Shown in pieces: positions 13,801-28,800 of a stretch of 64,000 bases of DNA. The stretch is taken from assembly GCA_030549495.1 (NCBI GenBank), contig JAUIRK010000599.1, forward strand, positions 186,001 through 250,000, in the 5' to 3' direction. The translations under genes and the position numbers were made by a program. Within the stretch, counting starts at the first letter, position 1. Each line of letters opens with the position of its first letter. A model generated the notes under the pieces. It did no database searches. It had not been told where the DNA came from and saw only the letters and a program-made list of their open reading frames with translations. The stretch comes from Nectonema munidae (taxonomy: Eukaryota > Nematomorpha > Nectonematoida > Nectonematidae).

Positions 13801-16800
13801 GGCTCATCCTATCTATACTTGCTCTTGGATACTATACTGAAAAAACATTTTTTTTATTTCGTGAACTATACTATATACGATACTATATTTCCGTATAGCA
13901 GGGGTGGCCAAACTTTTTTTATATAAGGGCTACTTTTTTGTAGAAATTTTTGGCGGTCTACCTTGAAAGTATAAAAAATAATTAATATTCTTAAAACAAA
14001 TGTAACTTTTGTTGTTTTATATAAGTAAAAAATTTTTTTATTAACTTCAAAATATACAACTTAAAAATTATAAAAACTAATTTTTTTTTGAAGATGAAAC
14101 CTGGCACTGCATATTTTGTGCTAGTTTTTCAAAATTTGGATCGAAATTTGTCAGGGCGATTCTTAAACGTGCCTGCAAATGTTCGTTAGTTAATTGGGAT
14201 CTATGTTTTGTTTTTATACTATTCATCGAAGAAAAAGCAGATTCACACAAATATGTGGATCCGAAAAACGAATGGAAAGTAGCAAATACCCTCCAAATGT
14301 TGGGGTATTTATCTTTAAAAATATATTTTATAAAATCTTTCGACCCATGCATTGATTTAAGACTTAAGTCACATTTTATATTTATAAGTTCTTCTTCTAA
14401 TTCAGCCAAATTGCCAATTTGTAGAAAGTCGCCAATTTTTTTAGCTAAAAATTCAATTCTCACGTCGTCCTTAAAGGGGTTTAGTAGAAAAGTGGTGATA
14501 CTTTCAATATTATTAAAACTTTCGAATCTTTTTTCAAATTCATTCATGAGAGTTCTTAGACTAGCTACATATCTATCCACATTTAATCTTTTTTCAGCAC
14601 CTCTTTCGTCATCTAAATTAGGAAAATGTTTTAAGTCGCCACGTTCCATTTGTTTAAGTTGTATATTCAACTTTTCTTTAAATGAATTTACATGACTAAC
14701 CATTTCAATTATTGATTTATCTTTGGCTTGTAATTGGGTATTTAGTAGGCTTATCTTCTCAGTAACGTCGCAAAAAAAGCTAGATCGTAGCGCCATTCTG
14801 AATCACTCAATTGAACATATTGAATTTTTTAGTTTCAAGAAAAATGCAAACTTTTGGTAATAGTTCTCTGAAATGAGTCAAAAAACTTAGCACGGCTTAG
14901 CCATCTAACATCTGTGTGTAAAAGCAATTCATTGTGTTCTTCTCCACACTCTTTTAACAAAGCACGAAACTCTCAACGCGATAAACTCTTTGACCTGATG
15001 TAGTTAACAGTTTTGAACGCTATGTCCATGACATGATCAAAGTTTAAAACTTTTGAGCATAGGACTTGATTATGGATGATGCAATGATAATCAATAAATC
15101 TGGGAAACTTATCATCGCGCTTACAACGAGAAATAAAGCCATTATTGCAACTAGTCATTTCAGGGGCACCATCTGTTGTAATTGAAACCAGTTTGGAAAT
15201 TGGAAAATTTGTAAGTGATATAAATTCTTTGAATGAGTTGAAATATCTTCACCTCTAGTGCGTTCATTCATCGGAATTATTGTTAACAACTCTTCTACGG
15301 CTGACATGTCAACAAAAACCATTCTGATGAAAACACAGAGTTGAGCAGTGCCAATATAGTCAGTCGATTCGTCAAACTGTAATGAGAGAACAACGCACTT
15401 ATCAACATTAATTTGTAGAGCTTGCTCAAGATCTTGACTGATATCCTTTGTTCTTCGCATAATAGTATTTCGTGACAATGACAGGTTATTTATACATGTC
15501 ATAATTTCGGACTTATTTTTGAAGTTTTCAAATAAAACATCTCCCGCTTTGATGAAAGCTTCTTTTACTATTTCTCCATCGCTAAAAGATGTTGTTGTTC
15601 AAGCAATTCTGCTTTGAGTTGTTTAACTTTTGATCTTCTTAAGGCTGTATTTTGTGGAAAATCAATAGAATAATTTTTGTGAACTTTAAAAAATGTCTCT
15701 CCACGTTCGCTTTTTTAGGCAATGCAACTATTCCCTTACAAATTAAACATAAACACTTGTTATTTTTCATTACAAAAAAAGTAGTTCTCTTCCCATTCAT
15801 TATGATAATGGTAAGTTTTTCTTTTTTTAAAAGATGATCCTGGCTCATTCATTTATCAGCCACAAAGATAAAATCAAATATAGTTAAAACTACTTCTAAA
15901 AAAGGTAATAAAAGATAGTAATAAAGGTACTTTTATAAAAGGTTAATTTTGTAAAAAATTGGTATTAAGTTGAACATTATAAACAAAATTGCAACAAAAA
16001 TTTTTTTTAGGTTTTAAATTAAATATCAATTGATTATTTATGTTGACAACTATTTTTTATAATGATTTTTTTCATTAATTTCAATTTTTTACATTTAACT
16101 ATTTTTAATTTGATTTAATAAAATTATGACAAGCATGCCCTTCAAATAGAAAAAAATTCAAGCAAGGATGTTATTTTTCTTAAGTTACTGTGTCGAATAA
16201 CTGAAAGATTTAAAATAGATTTAGTAATTTAGTATACTTCATTATAGTAAATGTGTCACATGTGCATAAAAGACTAAATTAGAATTTTTTTAACATTGAC
16301 TTCAAAGGTTGCTATAAACACAAATTAGAATTTTTATATTCAACTTTCATATGGTTACTATTGTTCAGTAAGGCAAAATGAGACACTGAATTAAGGAAAA
16401 AAAATTAAATTATAAGTAGATTAAAAAAAATGTTTCTTAATAGATCTGACAAAAAATACACATCAAAAAATTCTACTTAATACTTTTCCTTTAAATTATA
16501 AATTATTGCTTTATTGCATAAGATTAAATTTAATAAATTTTCCTATTTCAAACCTTAAAAAAAATTTTTTTTTGAAAATTGTAGTCATAAAAGTAAACTT
16601 TTTTTTAATCACTTCGATATACCGAAATAAGAGTTCTACTAAATGTCTTAGTGTCACAATATGTCTAAAAGAATTCTAAAAATATTTAAAAAGGTTCATA
16701 GTCGCAACGTCGAAAACCAAAATGTCCGAGACGAAAACGTCCTAAAACCAAAACGTCCGAAAAGAAAGCGTGTAAAATCCAAAATGTCTTAAAATCTAAA

Positions 16801-19800
16801 CATCTTAGAATTAAAGAGTTCTAAAACCAAAAAGCTTAAACTGAATTGTTTAGAACTCTTAGGTCGTTTAGATTTCAAGATATTTTGGACATAGGATGTA
16901 TTGCCTATGGACGTTTTTCTTCAAATGTTTTAGTTTTTAGACGTTTTGTTTTCGTACGTTTTGACCAGGAATCATTAAAGAATAAACAAATTTGACATTT
17001 TGCATTGTAATCGTAAAAACTTTTTACCGAAAAAAAGACTAATTTATAAATTTAATGCAATTACAAAGACAAGCAAAATTTTATAGGTGATTTTTAAAAT
17101 TTATATCATCAATCAGACCAATTCTACTGCATGATGAAAAGATAATCAAAGTTAAATAGTTTGCTTTCTTTTTTTTTTTTTTTTCTTTTAAAAAAAAAAA
17201 AAATGAAAAAAAAAGAAAAATAGCATACCACCGAAAATAATATAAGCTTCTCAAGGCTCTTAATTGGTAACATAAATACATAGGTTTGCAACATATAGTT
17301 GCCATACCCAACATATAATGATAATACAATGTCCTTAATTTCCTCATCATCTTGAAAAATATGAGGATTATTTATGGAAGGGAAGTGTGATGTTGCGCAT
17401 AGAAAAATTTTAGCCTAAAATAAGAAATTTTATCAATATGATTGATTATTAACTATGCGAAAAATTGGAATAATGCAACTTCATGAAACATTCACATAGA
17501 TAATGATATAAACGGAAATTCATAAGAAAAAAAATTGATCCAACAAATAATTTCTGTTTTATTCCTTAATTGTTTATAAACTACTTGTGGTCTGCTTTCT
17601 TGAGCTTGGCGGTCGACTAGTCGACCGCGGCGAACTTCTTGGACACCTCTGCCGTATAGTATCGCGGAGTATAAGAATAAGACTATTATGATTACTGCTC
17701 CTGAATTTTTGTCTTTCTGGGAATCAACTTTTTCTTTTAACCTGCTTCAAATATTTGAGATTAGGAATAAAAAAGTAAATTGCAAATACAATTTTTTTTA
17801 GCGATTTCAAAGTATCTAAATGAATGATATCATCTTGAAAGCTCTTAAATTGATCTTTATTGACTAAAAGTTAATGTGAAGTCATGAAGGAAATTTTCAT
17901 GCTTTATATGAGGAAACAGGCATTTTTGATTATGGCAGAATGAATATTAATTAAGATAAATACTATAAAAGTTTCTTTAATCTTTGCCGATTTCTTATAC
18001 ATGACGTATTTATAGAGAAAGAAAGTATAAAAAAAAATGCAGAAATCTATATATTAGTGTAGCTTTATTGATAAAAATAAAAAAAGTGCAGGATCCCGTG
18101 AAAACTGGATTCCGTAAAACCACGAAAGAAACTAAATATTAATCTTTACATTTTAAATTTTTTTAAAAATCACCCCAGAAAAATTTTAAATTTTTTTTCG
18201 TATCAGTAACTTCAAAATCTGGCTAAAGATTATTTTCTTCTATACAAAGATAGAAATTTTTCGTCTTCAAAGATTTTTAATACATAATAAATTATTTTAA
18301 CGGCTTTGCTTGTACATTAATTATATTATTTATAATAATTTCATTATTTTTTAAATTTTAATTATAAAATAAAAATACAGAGGACATTTTTTGTTCAATA
18401 AATGAATTTTTCTAAGTCAATAATTTCTTCCAATGAATCAAAAATTTTTATTTATTAAGTACGCGTGTATTTTTTTTAATGTTTTGCATTTAACTCTCTT
18501 ATATTTACCATTGTATTTGATATTTACCATTTTAATTCTACTTTGTCTTATTCCAATTCTATTTTGTGCTTTTGCAATTCTATTTGTCCTTTTTTAAATT
18601 AAGTTTCAATGAATGTCAATTATATTTGAACTTTCAATTAAATGTTTAATCCAAAAATGTGCTCTAATCAAAAAATGTCTTTCAACTGTCACTTAAAAAT
18701 TATAAATATGTCTCAGATCTTTTTGAATTAAAACAAGCAGTTTTAATTAGAAAAAAGACTAAAGAATTTCAAAAAGCGAAAATGGAATTGTAAGAAGACA
18801 ATATAGAATCTAATCAGACTTTTGTTTTTTTGATTGAATTCAAAAAAATTTAAACTAATATTGAAAACAATAAAATAGCCATTTTATTGTTTATTGGGAG
18901 TGGGAAAGCATACTTCATGAAGGAATTTTTTGACATCTTTAGTAATAGAGTACATGCCTTTTTCCTAAGCTCTATTATACTCTATATAAGTATAAAGTTG
19001 TAAAAATGTTTGTTTATAATAATAATCTAATGAGAATAACATTTATTAGATCTAGTTTACTAATTTTTGAAATTTTATCTGAAAGTTAATAATAAAAAAT
19101 GAAACCAAAATTTTGGTCAGTATTTGAAATCACAGTCTTACTTATGTAGATTAAAGTCAAACTTTGTTTTTGTTAATACTTGAAGTCGCAGTAGAAGTCA
19201 GACTCTTATAGATGAACTAATGTCTATATAAGTAACTTATCATTTTAATTTCGGATTCTGCAACTCAATTTTCATGTCGAGTAGGATGCGCTATGCAAAA
19301 ATTTCCTTACTCTTTAAAATCCGTCTTAAGGATTATGGCGACCCGGATTTGTATGGGATCAGTTATTTGAATTGGGTTCGCATTATTGGCTGTGTCACTG
19401 CTGTTCTTCTCCTCCTCATTGCTCTAGCTGGAATGAAATGGGAAGCAAAAGTAATTTTTTTCTTTTCTTTTTATCGCGATATAAATGTCCCTTTTTCTCT
19501 CTTTAGGCTCAAGTTCTTTTATTGGCAGTTTTGGTTTTGGCTATTTTAAATTATATTGTAGGCTCTTCATTGAGACCAACGCCAGATAAAATTTCCAAAG
19601 GCTTTGTCAGCTTTCAAAGTACATACGTTTTTTTCTTTATTGCATAACAAAACCTCTCTTATACCCAATATTTTTCGATTGTAGATTCACAGTCAGCTCT
19701 AATAATTGATATATGTTATATATACATGAAATAAATACAATAACCTGTTTCATTTGTAAAAAATGTAAGATAAGTACGAGTAGAGCGGTTAAAACGGAAA

Positions 19801-22800
19801 AAATTATGCAATACAATATATTTCAGAAGGGCAGCCTAATTCGTCTAATCATTCTGCGTAGACAATAAAACATTGGCCAGTTTAGAATGATGTAACTCAA
19901 CGGAAAAGAACTGCTGTTTGAGTGCTCACTGTTCCAGCTTTTGTTTTAGTCTGAACATTCTGGATAATTTTTTGATTTCCTTTAAATCTTCAACTGAAAG
20001 ACGTATACTTTTGGAGTCCCTAATTTTTTATTATTGTTTCTCCATTTGGCAATTTCATTTCCTAAAAAGGAACAATTGTAGAGTGAATTATTTAACAGTA
20101 CAACAACCAGAAAACATTTTTCTTCCCTCTTTAATTAAGAGTCTTGGCTAAGTATAATACAATCTTTAACGCTTCCAACAGTTATACAGATTTGAATTAT
20201 TTACTTGTTTAGCTGAAATTTTCAAAGAAAATTTTTCTCCTGGCTTTCGTGCAGAAACATTTTTTTCCATTTTTTCTGTATTTTTCCCCGCAGCGACTGG
20301 AATTCTGGCTGGTGCTAATATTTCTGGAGATTTGAAAGTAAGATTCGCTTTCCTCCATTTATTCAATTTATTTCCTTTTAGTGTTTTTAATGTCACTCCC
20401 AAAATTTCAAGATTTAATACACATTCTATTTTATTTCACTATGATTGTTGTTCAATTCACTTCAGCGGCTTAATTGAGGATTGGAGCGTGTAAACTTTAA
20501 TGGTTCTTGAATTTAATCTTATTGTTTTTTATGTCGTACTTCTTATGGAATGCATCCTATTCCAAAATTTGCTTTCCACTATACTAGTGGTTCCTAAAAA
20601 ATTTAGAAATATCAGAGTGTTCCAAAAAATACAAAAAAAGTTATTTACGAGTTTGACATTTGAAAATAAAGGATGGGACAAATAACTTTTCTATCCAACG
20701 CTGCGTTCTTTTTTAGATGCACTCCATTTGCTTATTCAAAATTTTATTGATTTTAAATTGATTGGTCTACTAAATAAACTTTATTATCCAAACTCAATTT
20801 TGGTGTAAACTGTTCAATTTTGTTTTTTTTATATAAATGTAAAGATACAACATATTGTTTGTTATAATTTGCTACAAAATACTTAAAAGATGATAGATAA
20901 GTTCTACATATAATGGGAAAATATGAAGAACAGAACAACTTCCAAAAGAATTCCTTTTTTTCTCTAACCCAAAAGAATTTAATGAGGATTTTTAGGGGGT
21001 AGTGTTTTAGTATTTGATAAATTTCATCTCATATATCCTCACCATTTTTTTAATTTTGTTATTTTTATAACTAATGCCATTTTTTGAAGTTACTTTTGGT
21101 TTGTACTTATTCCTTCAAGTGTATAATAAATTCGAATCTAGTAACTGTTTTTTAAAGAAGTTTTGTTATTTACGATATTTTTTTTATTACATTTCTTACA
21201 GATGTTTAACTAAATTTACATTAAAAATGAAGATTTTTATGAAGAATAAATTGTTTTATTATATGCTAGAAGGACTTTGAATCAATACATTTTCAATAAA
21301 ATTTAACCTTAGTTTTTTTAATATATAAAATACATATAAGTATGTAATAATATTATAAAAATTTTACTAAATATCTCAATGACTATCTTACTAAGATTAG
21401 CTTACTAGCGAACTAATTAACTTTATAAAAGGTCTTCAATATAAATCGTTTGCATTATTTCAAAATAAAATATTTAATAAACTCTGCTGATTTTTTCTAT
21501 TCATGCCTGTAACAACTTTCTTGTTACCAAAACCATATGGCAATATTTTTTCAACTTGTAGGATGCTCAAAAAGCCATTCCAAAGGGAACCTTCACCGCC
21601 ATCATCGTTACTTCCCTTGTTTACCTTTGCTTGTTGTGGATGCTGGCATCTTCCAATCTCCGAGACGCCAGCGGCGATGTTTCTGCTCTCTACCAGACAG
21701 ATGGAACGAATATCACGCTTCTTCCCATCGATGTCATCATTGCCAAGGATAGTGATTTCCGTAGCTACTGTCTCAATAACACTTGTAAATACGGACTTCT
21801 CAACGACTACCAAGTATTCCTCTTCTAATAATCTCTTCTTATTTACCTTAACTTCTAAACAATCAGAGACGGCTTTTGCCGACTTTACAAAATTAAAAAT
21901 TGTCTCGTTTTTTAAATGCCTTTTAACGCGTTAACCACCAGAATAATCAGACGATATCTAATATAAATCAGGCGATTTGTATTAAAAGGGATTCATAATC
22001 ACAGACGATCATTTTTTATAAAGTCGACTTTAGTCGTCTCTCCTTGTTAACCATAAATATGTTATCCTCTGTTTATTCTGCTCGGTGGAGAGGAAATTTG
22101 AATATTAATCGTTTGATTTTATATATTTAAAACAAACGATCTCCATTCTTTGGACATTGATCTTAAGAGAGGGTAGGGGACTAATCTTATTCCAGTGGAG
22201 GAGGAGCGCAAAATGCATATTTGACCCCTTTAACCCGCTAATGCTCAGAGTCCACTATAATCGACTTTACAAAAATAAAATCGTCTGCGTTTATCAATGC
22301 TTTTTAATACAAATCTTCTGCTTTGCGATTTTTGGTATCATCTGATTATTCTCGTCGTTAACGGGTTAACGTAGAAATAAAATAGAATTCCAAAAACTCA
22401 TTTGAACCATTATTTCGTCAATGAAATCTTTTGATAAATTTGTGAAGCAGTCATCATATAAGAATTGAAATTGTATTCACTTGCACAACTTCGTGATGTT
22501 GATCATGATCCTTCCAAAAATAATCATCTTCAGTATTATTGAGCATAGCACAACGTTACTTTTTCCGTACTTTTCTTAGCAAGTTGAGATCTAGTCAGTT
22601 AATACACTATGAAAAAGCAAATCCATTATTTTACGTTCCCGATTTTCTTTATATTGCTCCGCCTTGGTTTCAAACTCCCTCTTCTCATATCGTCTTCAAC
22701 TACCTCTTTCCCAGTTATTTTGGATCTTCCTCCCTTGTTCTTTCTTACTTTACTTTTCTCCTCATAAACTTATAATAAACTTATCTTTATACCTCCTATT

Positions 22801-25800
22801 TGCGTGAACAAACCATCTAAATCTTTGGCTTTCCATATCCTTATTTATCACATTGACTTGACAAAACTTCTCATTTTCTCATTGCTACCCTACATTTTAA
22901 TCCCACCTTAAACATTATTATCATGACAATATTTGCATCTTTGAAGTGATTTTTGGATCTATTTTTTATATAACCTTTTTATATCTATTTTTTTATTGAC
23001 CAAAAATTTTGATTTAAAATAATTGAAATAATCTCCCTTAAAATTTCAGCCATATGCACCCCTAACTGGTGTCACATGGGTTCCCAAAGGGCTAACCCAG
23101 TATATCTCAAACTTTTCTATTTCTAGTCGCACTTAAAGTTGTACAAAATTTAAATGGCGACCTACCACTATACAATATTTGATACTTTCAATATTCATTT
23201 AGTTAACAACAATCTTGATTCTTTCATGAAAAAAATAAACTTATATTTTGAATACAAAATTTGAAAAAAGTATGAGATATAATTCCGAAGTTCATTCATA
23301 ATACAAAAAGATAATACAATATACTCTATTTGCCAATGGCAACATTTTTCTTGTAACATGAAAGGTTAGATGAATTTTATTTAAATGAAATTTTGAGTTT
23401 TGTATTATTCTGCTATTATTTCGAAGGTTATGTTATTTTTAAAAGAATAATAACTCTAAACCCTCTTAATTCCTCGCATGTCATATTATCTCTAACAATT
23501 TTTGATTTTCAAAATTTATGAGTCCCAGAATTTCATGGGCGCACCAGTGTGCCTCGACCGATCTTTTGAGAAACACTGGATTAACCGTTAGCAGTCATAA
23601 ATCTAAAGCTCTTTACAGACTGAATAAAAACTCCATATAACTTGACTAAAATATCTGCACTGATAAATAATTTCCTCACGAATACTGGCTTTAGCTAAAC
23701 AAACATCCAAAAAATCATTCCCAAAGAAATAACAAGACACTCCCTGAAAGGTACTCAACAAATTTTGACTTTACTGAGGAATCGTAAAATTATTTATTTA
23801 CCAATTTTCATCAACGCGAGAAAGAAAAGAATGTAAACTTGTTCTCAGCTGAAGTAATGGAAAGCAGAAAAGAATGATCGACATTTACGATGAGAACAAG
23901 TAAAACGTTCCTGCTGCCTCGAGGAGCTCCTGTTTAATGTTCATACCAACATTCTTATTTATATTTCGTACCTGAATTCTTGAATTTTGTATAACAGTTA
24001 AAAAGATATCAAGAAAATAATTCAGATTCGTCAACTGAAAGAAATAAAAGAATCGATAAATGTCAAAAAGAAAGTTAAAATATTCTATTGAGGTTATTCA
24101 ATAGCGACATGTGAGAAATTTTGTCAAAAAGATATCAAAGAAATTACCAGATGAGTAAATAATCATTCAACTACAAATTTTTGATAATATATAACAAGTT
24201 TTTTTTTATTTAAGTCATATTCTAATGATATCATTGCCGTCGTATACAATCACTTAGGCGTTTCAGTTATAAAAATTTTAGACTTTTCTGGCGTTAAGTC
24301 TACATTAAAATAGGAAAAGGCCCGAAAATGCGAGAATTGTGTCATAAAGCACAATAATAATGTCCCAATGAATGAATGAATGAATGAATGAATGAATGAA
24401 TGAATGAATGAATGAATGAATGAATGAATGAATGAATGAATGAATGAATGAATGAATGAATGGTTTGAAGTGAGTATATTTATAATGTCGTTTTCACTCA
24501 TAACAAATCCTATTCATAAATGTTGAAGGAGCGTTGAGTTGCGTTTACGTTCGAGACCCAACTTTCATAATCATCTCCATAATGATAATAATTCTTCAAA
24601 TATGATTTTATCAGTTCAGTAAACGACAGGAAGGCCAGTCCTATCTTAGAGGTTTGTGTGTCATTTACTTTTAACCCTTTGAGGACCTGTTTGACATTGG
24701 TGTGGCAAGAAACGAAAATAATCTGCTTTAAATATACTATATATATTCCATTGAAAAAGAAAGCATGTCCACTATGACTATATCAATTGTAGCCTTAGAA
24801 ATGTGTTTCTTTGTATAATTCCGCGGCATACTAAAGAAAATATTAATTACTGAAAAGTTTGCGTTTTTATTGCAAAAGCTAAAAGAAAGTAACTTAGAAG
24901 ATTCAAAACTAACGATTGAAATTTTAAAATGTAATCCTAATAAGTTTAATTATAATAATGGAAAAGTATACACTTTACTAAAATTTTCCTAAAAGTTATC
25001 CTTCTAATAATATATATATTAGTTCTAAAAATTATAGTTATAATAAAAACCTCCTAATTGTAGAAGTTACTGTAATTTTTATAAAAAAATTAAAAAAATT
25101 AAAATTAGTTGAATGATTTTACTACTAATTAAATTAAAGGTAGCTTTCTCTATTTTATAATTATGAATATAAAATTTATTGCTAATCTCAATATATATAC
25201 ATATGTAATTAATGATAATTTAAAGTATTAAAATGCATACCTAACAATTAGTCAGAAATGGAAAAAGGGAAAAAAGCAATTTTAGAGAAATTATTACTTT
25301 GTAAAATATGAATCGAGATTTGCTTTGGTGTGATTCTCAAGTGTCCCAATACAGATAACAATTGACATTTGACCAGGTTCAATTCTCATTTGTATCAAGA
25401 CATATATATATACAGTGAAGAATTCAGAAAATTGTTTTGGATGGGTGGGGGCGTTTCATGCTTCTATATCATAATACTAAATGTCTTCTACCTTTTTGGG
25501 ATCAAATGGGTAAGGTATGTTTTGTATCAAATTAGTTAATGCTGTCTGATTTTTCTGGTATAACACGGTCTGAGTTTTCAACCAACCTGAAAAATCTGGA
25601 AATCAGGAAAAATTCAGGGAATTTGAATAAAAAAATGTCATTCTTTTAAAATAAACATGAAAAAGTCTGGGAATTTGGAGATATATCCAAGGAATTCTGT
25701 GCAATGATCAGTGCATTTATAAGATGTTTAGCTGCGTAAATAATTGCTAAACATAATCTTCCTCTATTCTGAGGGTATTCTGCCTCTAACAGATTTCCAA

Positions 25801-28800
25801 AATTGTTTTGGTTACTTTTGATTTTTTACGCGTTTTCTTTTTGTAATATCAATAATTGCATTTATTTCTGGCAGACCAGGGTATCAGAATAGTTATGTTT
25901 GTATTTTCCATCCATCGATCCAAGGCCTTTTATGGAATTTAAGTGAGCTGAACTCATTAGCTCAAATATATAAATGCAAATTTTTGGTAAATGACTGAAA
26001 TATCAATAGTGGTCGAGGAATTTAGGTCAGTGAATTTTGACAAACACAGACATGGAAATCATGGAAAAGCTGGGGAATTTTATTTAAGAACTTGACAAGG
26101 AATTATGTTGGATTAAGGTAGTTTTAAATTAAATTATTCAATGCCGTGTGATTTTTCTAGTATCAAGTCAGTTGGGGTTGTTTTATATCTAATTCGTTAA
26201 TGTTGTGCGCTTTTTCTTATATCAAATCGGTTAAGATAGTTTTATATCACATTACCTAATACCATTTGCTTTTTCTGAGATCAAATGGATTTAAAGGATT
26301 TTTGCACAAACGCGCTGAATATATCAATTGGGAAATCCAAAATGTAGTAAACGCCAATCAAAAAGTAAAAATTACGCACGGAATTCAGAGGGATTGGCTA
26401 ATATATTTGCTTTTATGAGATATATTTGTTTCTATTCTTCTTTTAGCTTGTGAGTTTGGTTTCCTTCTACGCTCCAATCACAATCGCGGGCATTTTCTCA
26501 GCAACTCTTTCCTCTGCTTTAGCCAGTTTGGTTAGCGCTCCAAAAGTTTTCCAGGTAAGTATTTTTCAATAAACGAATCATATTTTAATTTTATCCTCTT
26601 TACTTCTTTATCAACGATCAAAACATTTAAATTTTGAAACAGTTGTTTATGTAATATCTTTACAAAATCTTCAACATATGTCTTGATAATTATATGGTAA
26701 ATGAAGCCTATATAATTCTTATAGTTATCTCTCACGTCTGGAATAAAGATTGACCTATTTCTGAGTTATGACCCCATAACATAAATTTCTTTATTCACCC
26801 ACTCCTGACTGACGAATATGTTCATTGGAAAAGTTTAACAAAAATGTAAAAGAATCTCAAAATCGGACACTTTATTTAATAAAATCGATGACTACTTCCG
26901 CAGTGTAAACGTCATCATTATCAAGGTGTATAAAATGACTAAAAAATCTTTTAAATGTTTTTTCCAGTTGTTTCACATTTTTATTGATAAAGAAGTTTAT
27001 ACTGCTAAACTAATCAGTCTTTTTTTCATTAAGGAGTCCAATTTACAGATTTTAATTTTCTACATTTATTTTTCATTTTGAAAAATATAAAATCTAAAAT
27101 ATTGTAAAAACTAATAGAGAAATTAAAAAAAAAATTGGCCTATAAAATATGGCAAAAAATCTACACATAACTCATCCTTATGCTTATTGGATTATTCATT
27201 CAGCAATGATTTTTAAATGATTCTCTAAGATCACCTTTCACTTCTAATAATAATTTGCCATCACCTGTATTCATCATGTAGATAAAAAGATGCAAGCTTA
27301 TACTCTTTTACTACTATATATGCTTTCTTTACAGTTCAACTGATATAAACCAATTGTCTAAAGCTTCAAACAGTGTTACATCTGATTTAATTTCATTGCT
27401 TTCAAACGAAACGATAACGGTTCCTCTCATTTTTTAATACATAGTTTCACATTTTTTCAATAGGCCCTGTGCAAAGACAAGTTGTATCCAGGTATTGAAT
27501 TTTTTGGTGTTGGAACTAAGAAGACGAATGAACCGATTCGTGGCTATTTTTTATCCTTCGTTATCGCTGTTCTAGTCATTCTGATTGGTGAGTGAATCTT
27601 TTTTACGTTTTATTTTCAACCATCCATCTCATTAATTAGCCAAAAATAACATCATCATTGTTTTTTATCTTACTAACTTTTGCAAGAAATTTCATTGCTA
27701 GTAGTTTTATACAGTACCCGGACATTTCGCCAATTGGACATTTAAGCGAACAAAAATGTTACCAAACCGAAATTTGGACGAATTGACAATTGAAGGACGG
27801 GTATTTCAACGAAAATAGAAATACAATTTGACATTCTTTCTGACTTCTGCGACCATAAATCAATATTGCTCTAATGTTAAAACACTAAAACTCAATAAAA
27901 TACAGTTAAATCATAATCATAGTCATCATAACTATAAAAATATAGTCATATCTTAGTACATTTCTCATGTATCTTCTAACTTATTTATCACATAATGTGG
28001 GTATAGAAATAATAAAAGAAAACAAAATTACAGTGCATAATTGTAGTTAGTTGTGTTATACCATAACACATTTGGCAATGTAACTTCGAGTAGATAGATA
28101 CCTTGTTCATCACATAATTTGTGTGTGGAAGTTAAGAATAGGAAAAGAAAGCAAAATTACGCTGCAGGTTTGTATTAAGCGCAAGCTTTGCAAACTTACT
28201 GGAGGGAAAGTAATGTCTGCAAAATTCTCAAATTGTTACATTTTCGGTTAAATGTCGATTTGGCCAAATTTCGCTCTGCCAAATGTCCAATCACTGTTTT
28301 TTACAGTAGCTGGTCAGTTAGTTAGGTAATTGTGCTTTTATTAACAAAGTATTTGTGTCAATATTACTGACCAGCTAACTAATTAACTAACCGAATGAAA
28401 ATTTTACTAACTTCGAGACGTTAGTTAGAGGATTGCTTTGTCTACTAAATTCCGCCTTCATTCTCGATAATCGCGTGTCCAATACCTACTTATTTCCACA
28501 TCACCATTCATAGTTGTATACAATCAAGCAAGATTTTGTTTTCTCCGTTACTTTTACCTTTACTAATAACAATTCCACTAACTACCTAATTGATAACTAA
28601 ATAATAATAATAAACTAAGTAGTTATGCCAACTTTATTATTTTTAATTGTATTATTTCTTTGTTAAATTCCATTTTATCTTTTTTCAATACAATTTTTTC
28701 TTTTTCTTTTTGCGATTCTATTTCTTCCATTTGCACTTTTCTTTTGTCTTTTCCCAATTCTTTGTCTTATTGTGATTCCATATCTTCGGTTTGCAATTCT

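Larger units (their letters stand above)
13899..17651 (-). mobile_element. hAT transposon (ZBED5/FAM200/GTF2IRD2-like), decayed transposase
   Basis: The ends read CAGGGGTGGCCAA and (reverse complement) CAGAGGTGTCCAA. They are flanked by exact 8-bp duplications CCGTATAG at 13891-13898 and 17652-17659, so both boundaries are precise. A transposase runs on the minus strand between about 15848 and 14077. A sub-terminal palindrome CGGTCGACTAGTCGACCG lies at 17610-17627, and CGGTCTACC near the left end is related. A nested palindromic repeat sits at about 16699-16968, and a T/A-run hairpin at 17167-17220. Confidence 0.93.
13332..19330 (+). other. Intron 4
   Basis: Contains the 3.75-kb hAT element at 13899-17651. 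The remainder (13332-13890 and 17660-19330) is AT-rich and holds no recognised gene. A tract rich in CCAATTCTATTTTGT and CAATTCTATTTGTC at 18520-18600 resembles the tract at 28660-28850. Confidence 0.5.
21814..26446 (+). other. Intron 8
   Basis: Holds two piggyBac-like MITEs (21923-22052 and about 22227-22369), a hAT-type element (23099-23578), an AATG microsatellite (about 24367-24460) and a degenerate array of about 52 bp at 25497-26290 interrupted by unrelated sequence. A TTAACCCTTTGAGGACC start at 24673 has a relative near 30471. No gene recognised. Confidence 0.5.

Noticed and set aside
14255-14695. Plus-strand frame opposite the hAT transposase
   Set aside because: Shadow of the minus-strand transposase remnant, which has clear family motifs.
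21460-21813. Minus-strand frame over NKCC exon 8, and plus frames 21503-21934, 21537-21752 and 21631-21828 other than the NKCC one
   Set aside because: Only the frame giving [10 protein letters not shown] matches the family; the rest are shadows of that exon.
24250-24501. Minus-strand frame with SFIH repeats
   Set aside because: Produced by the AATG microsatellite; no unique coding sequence.
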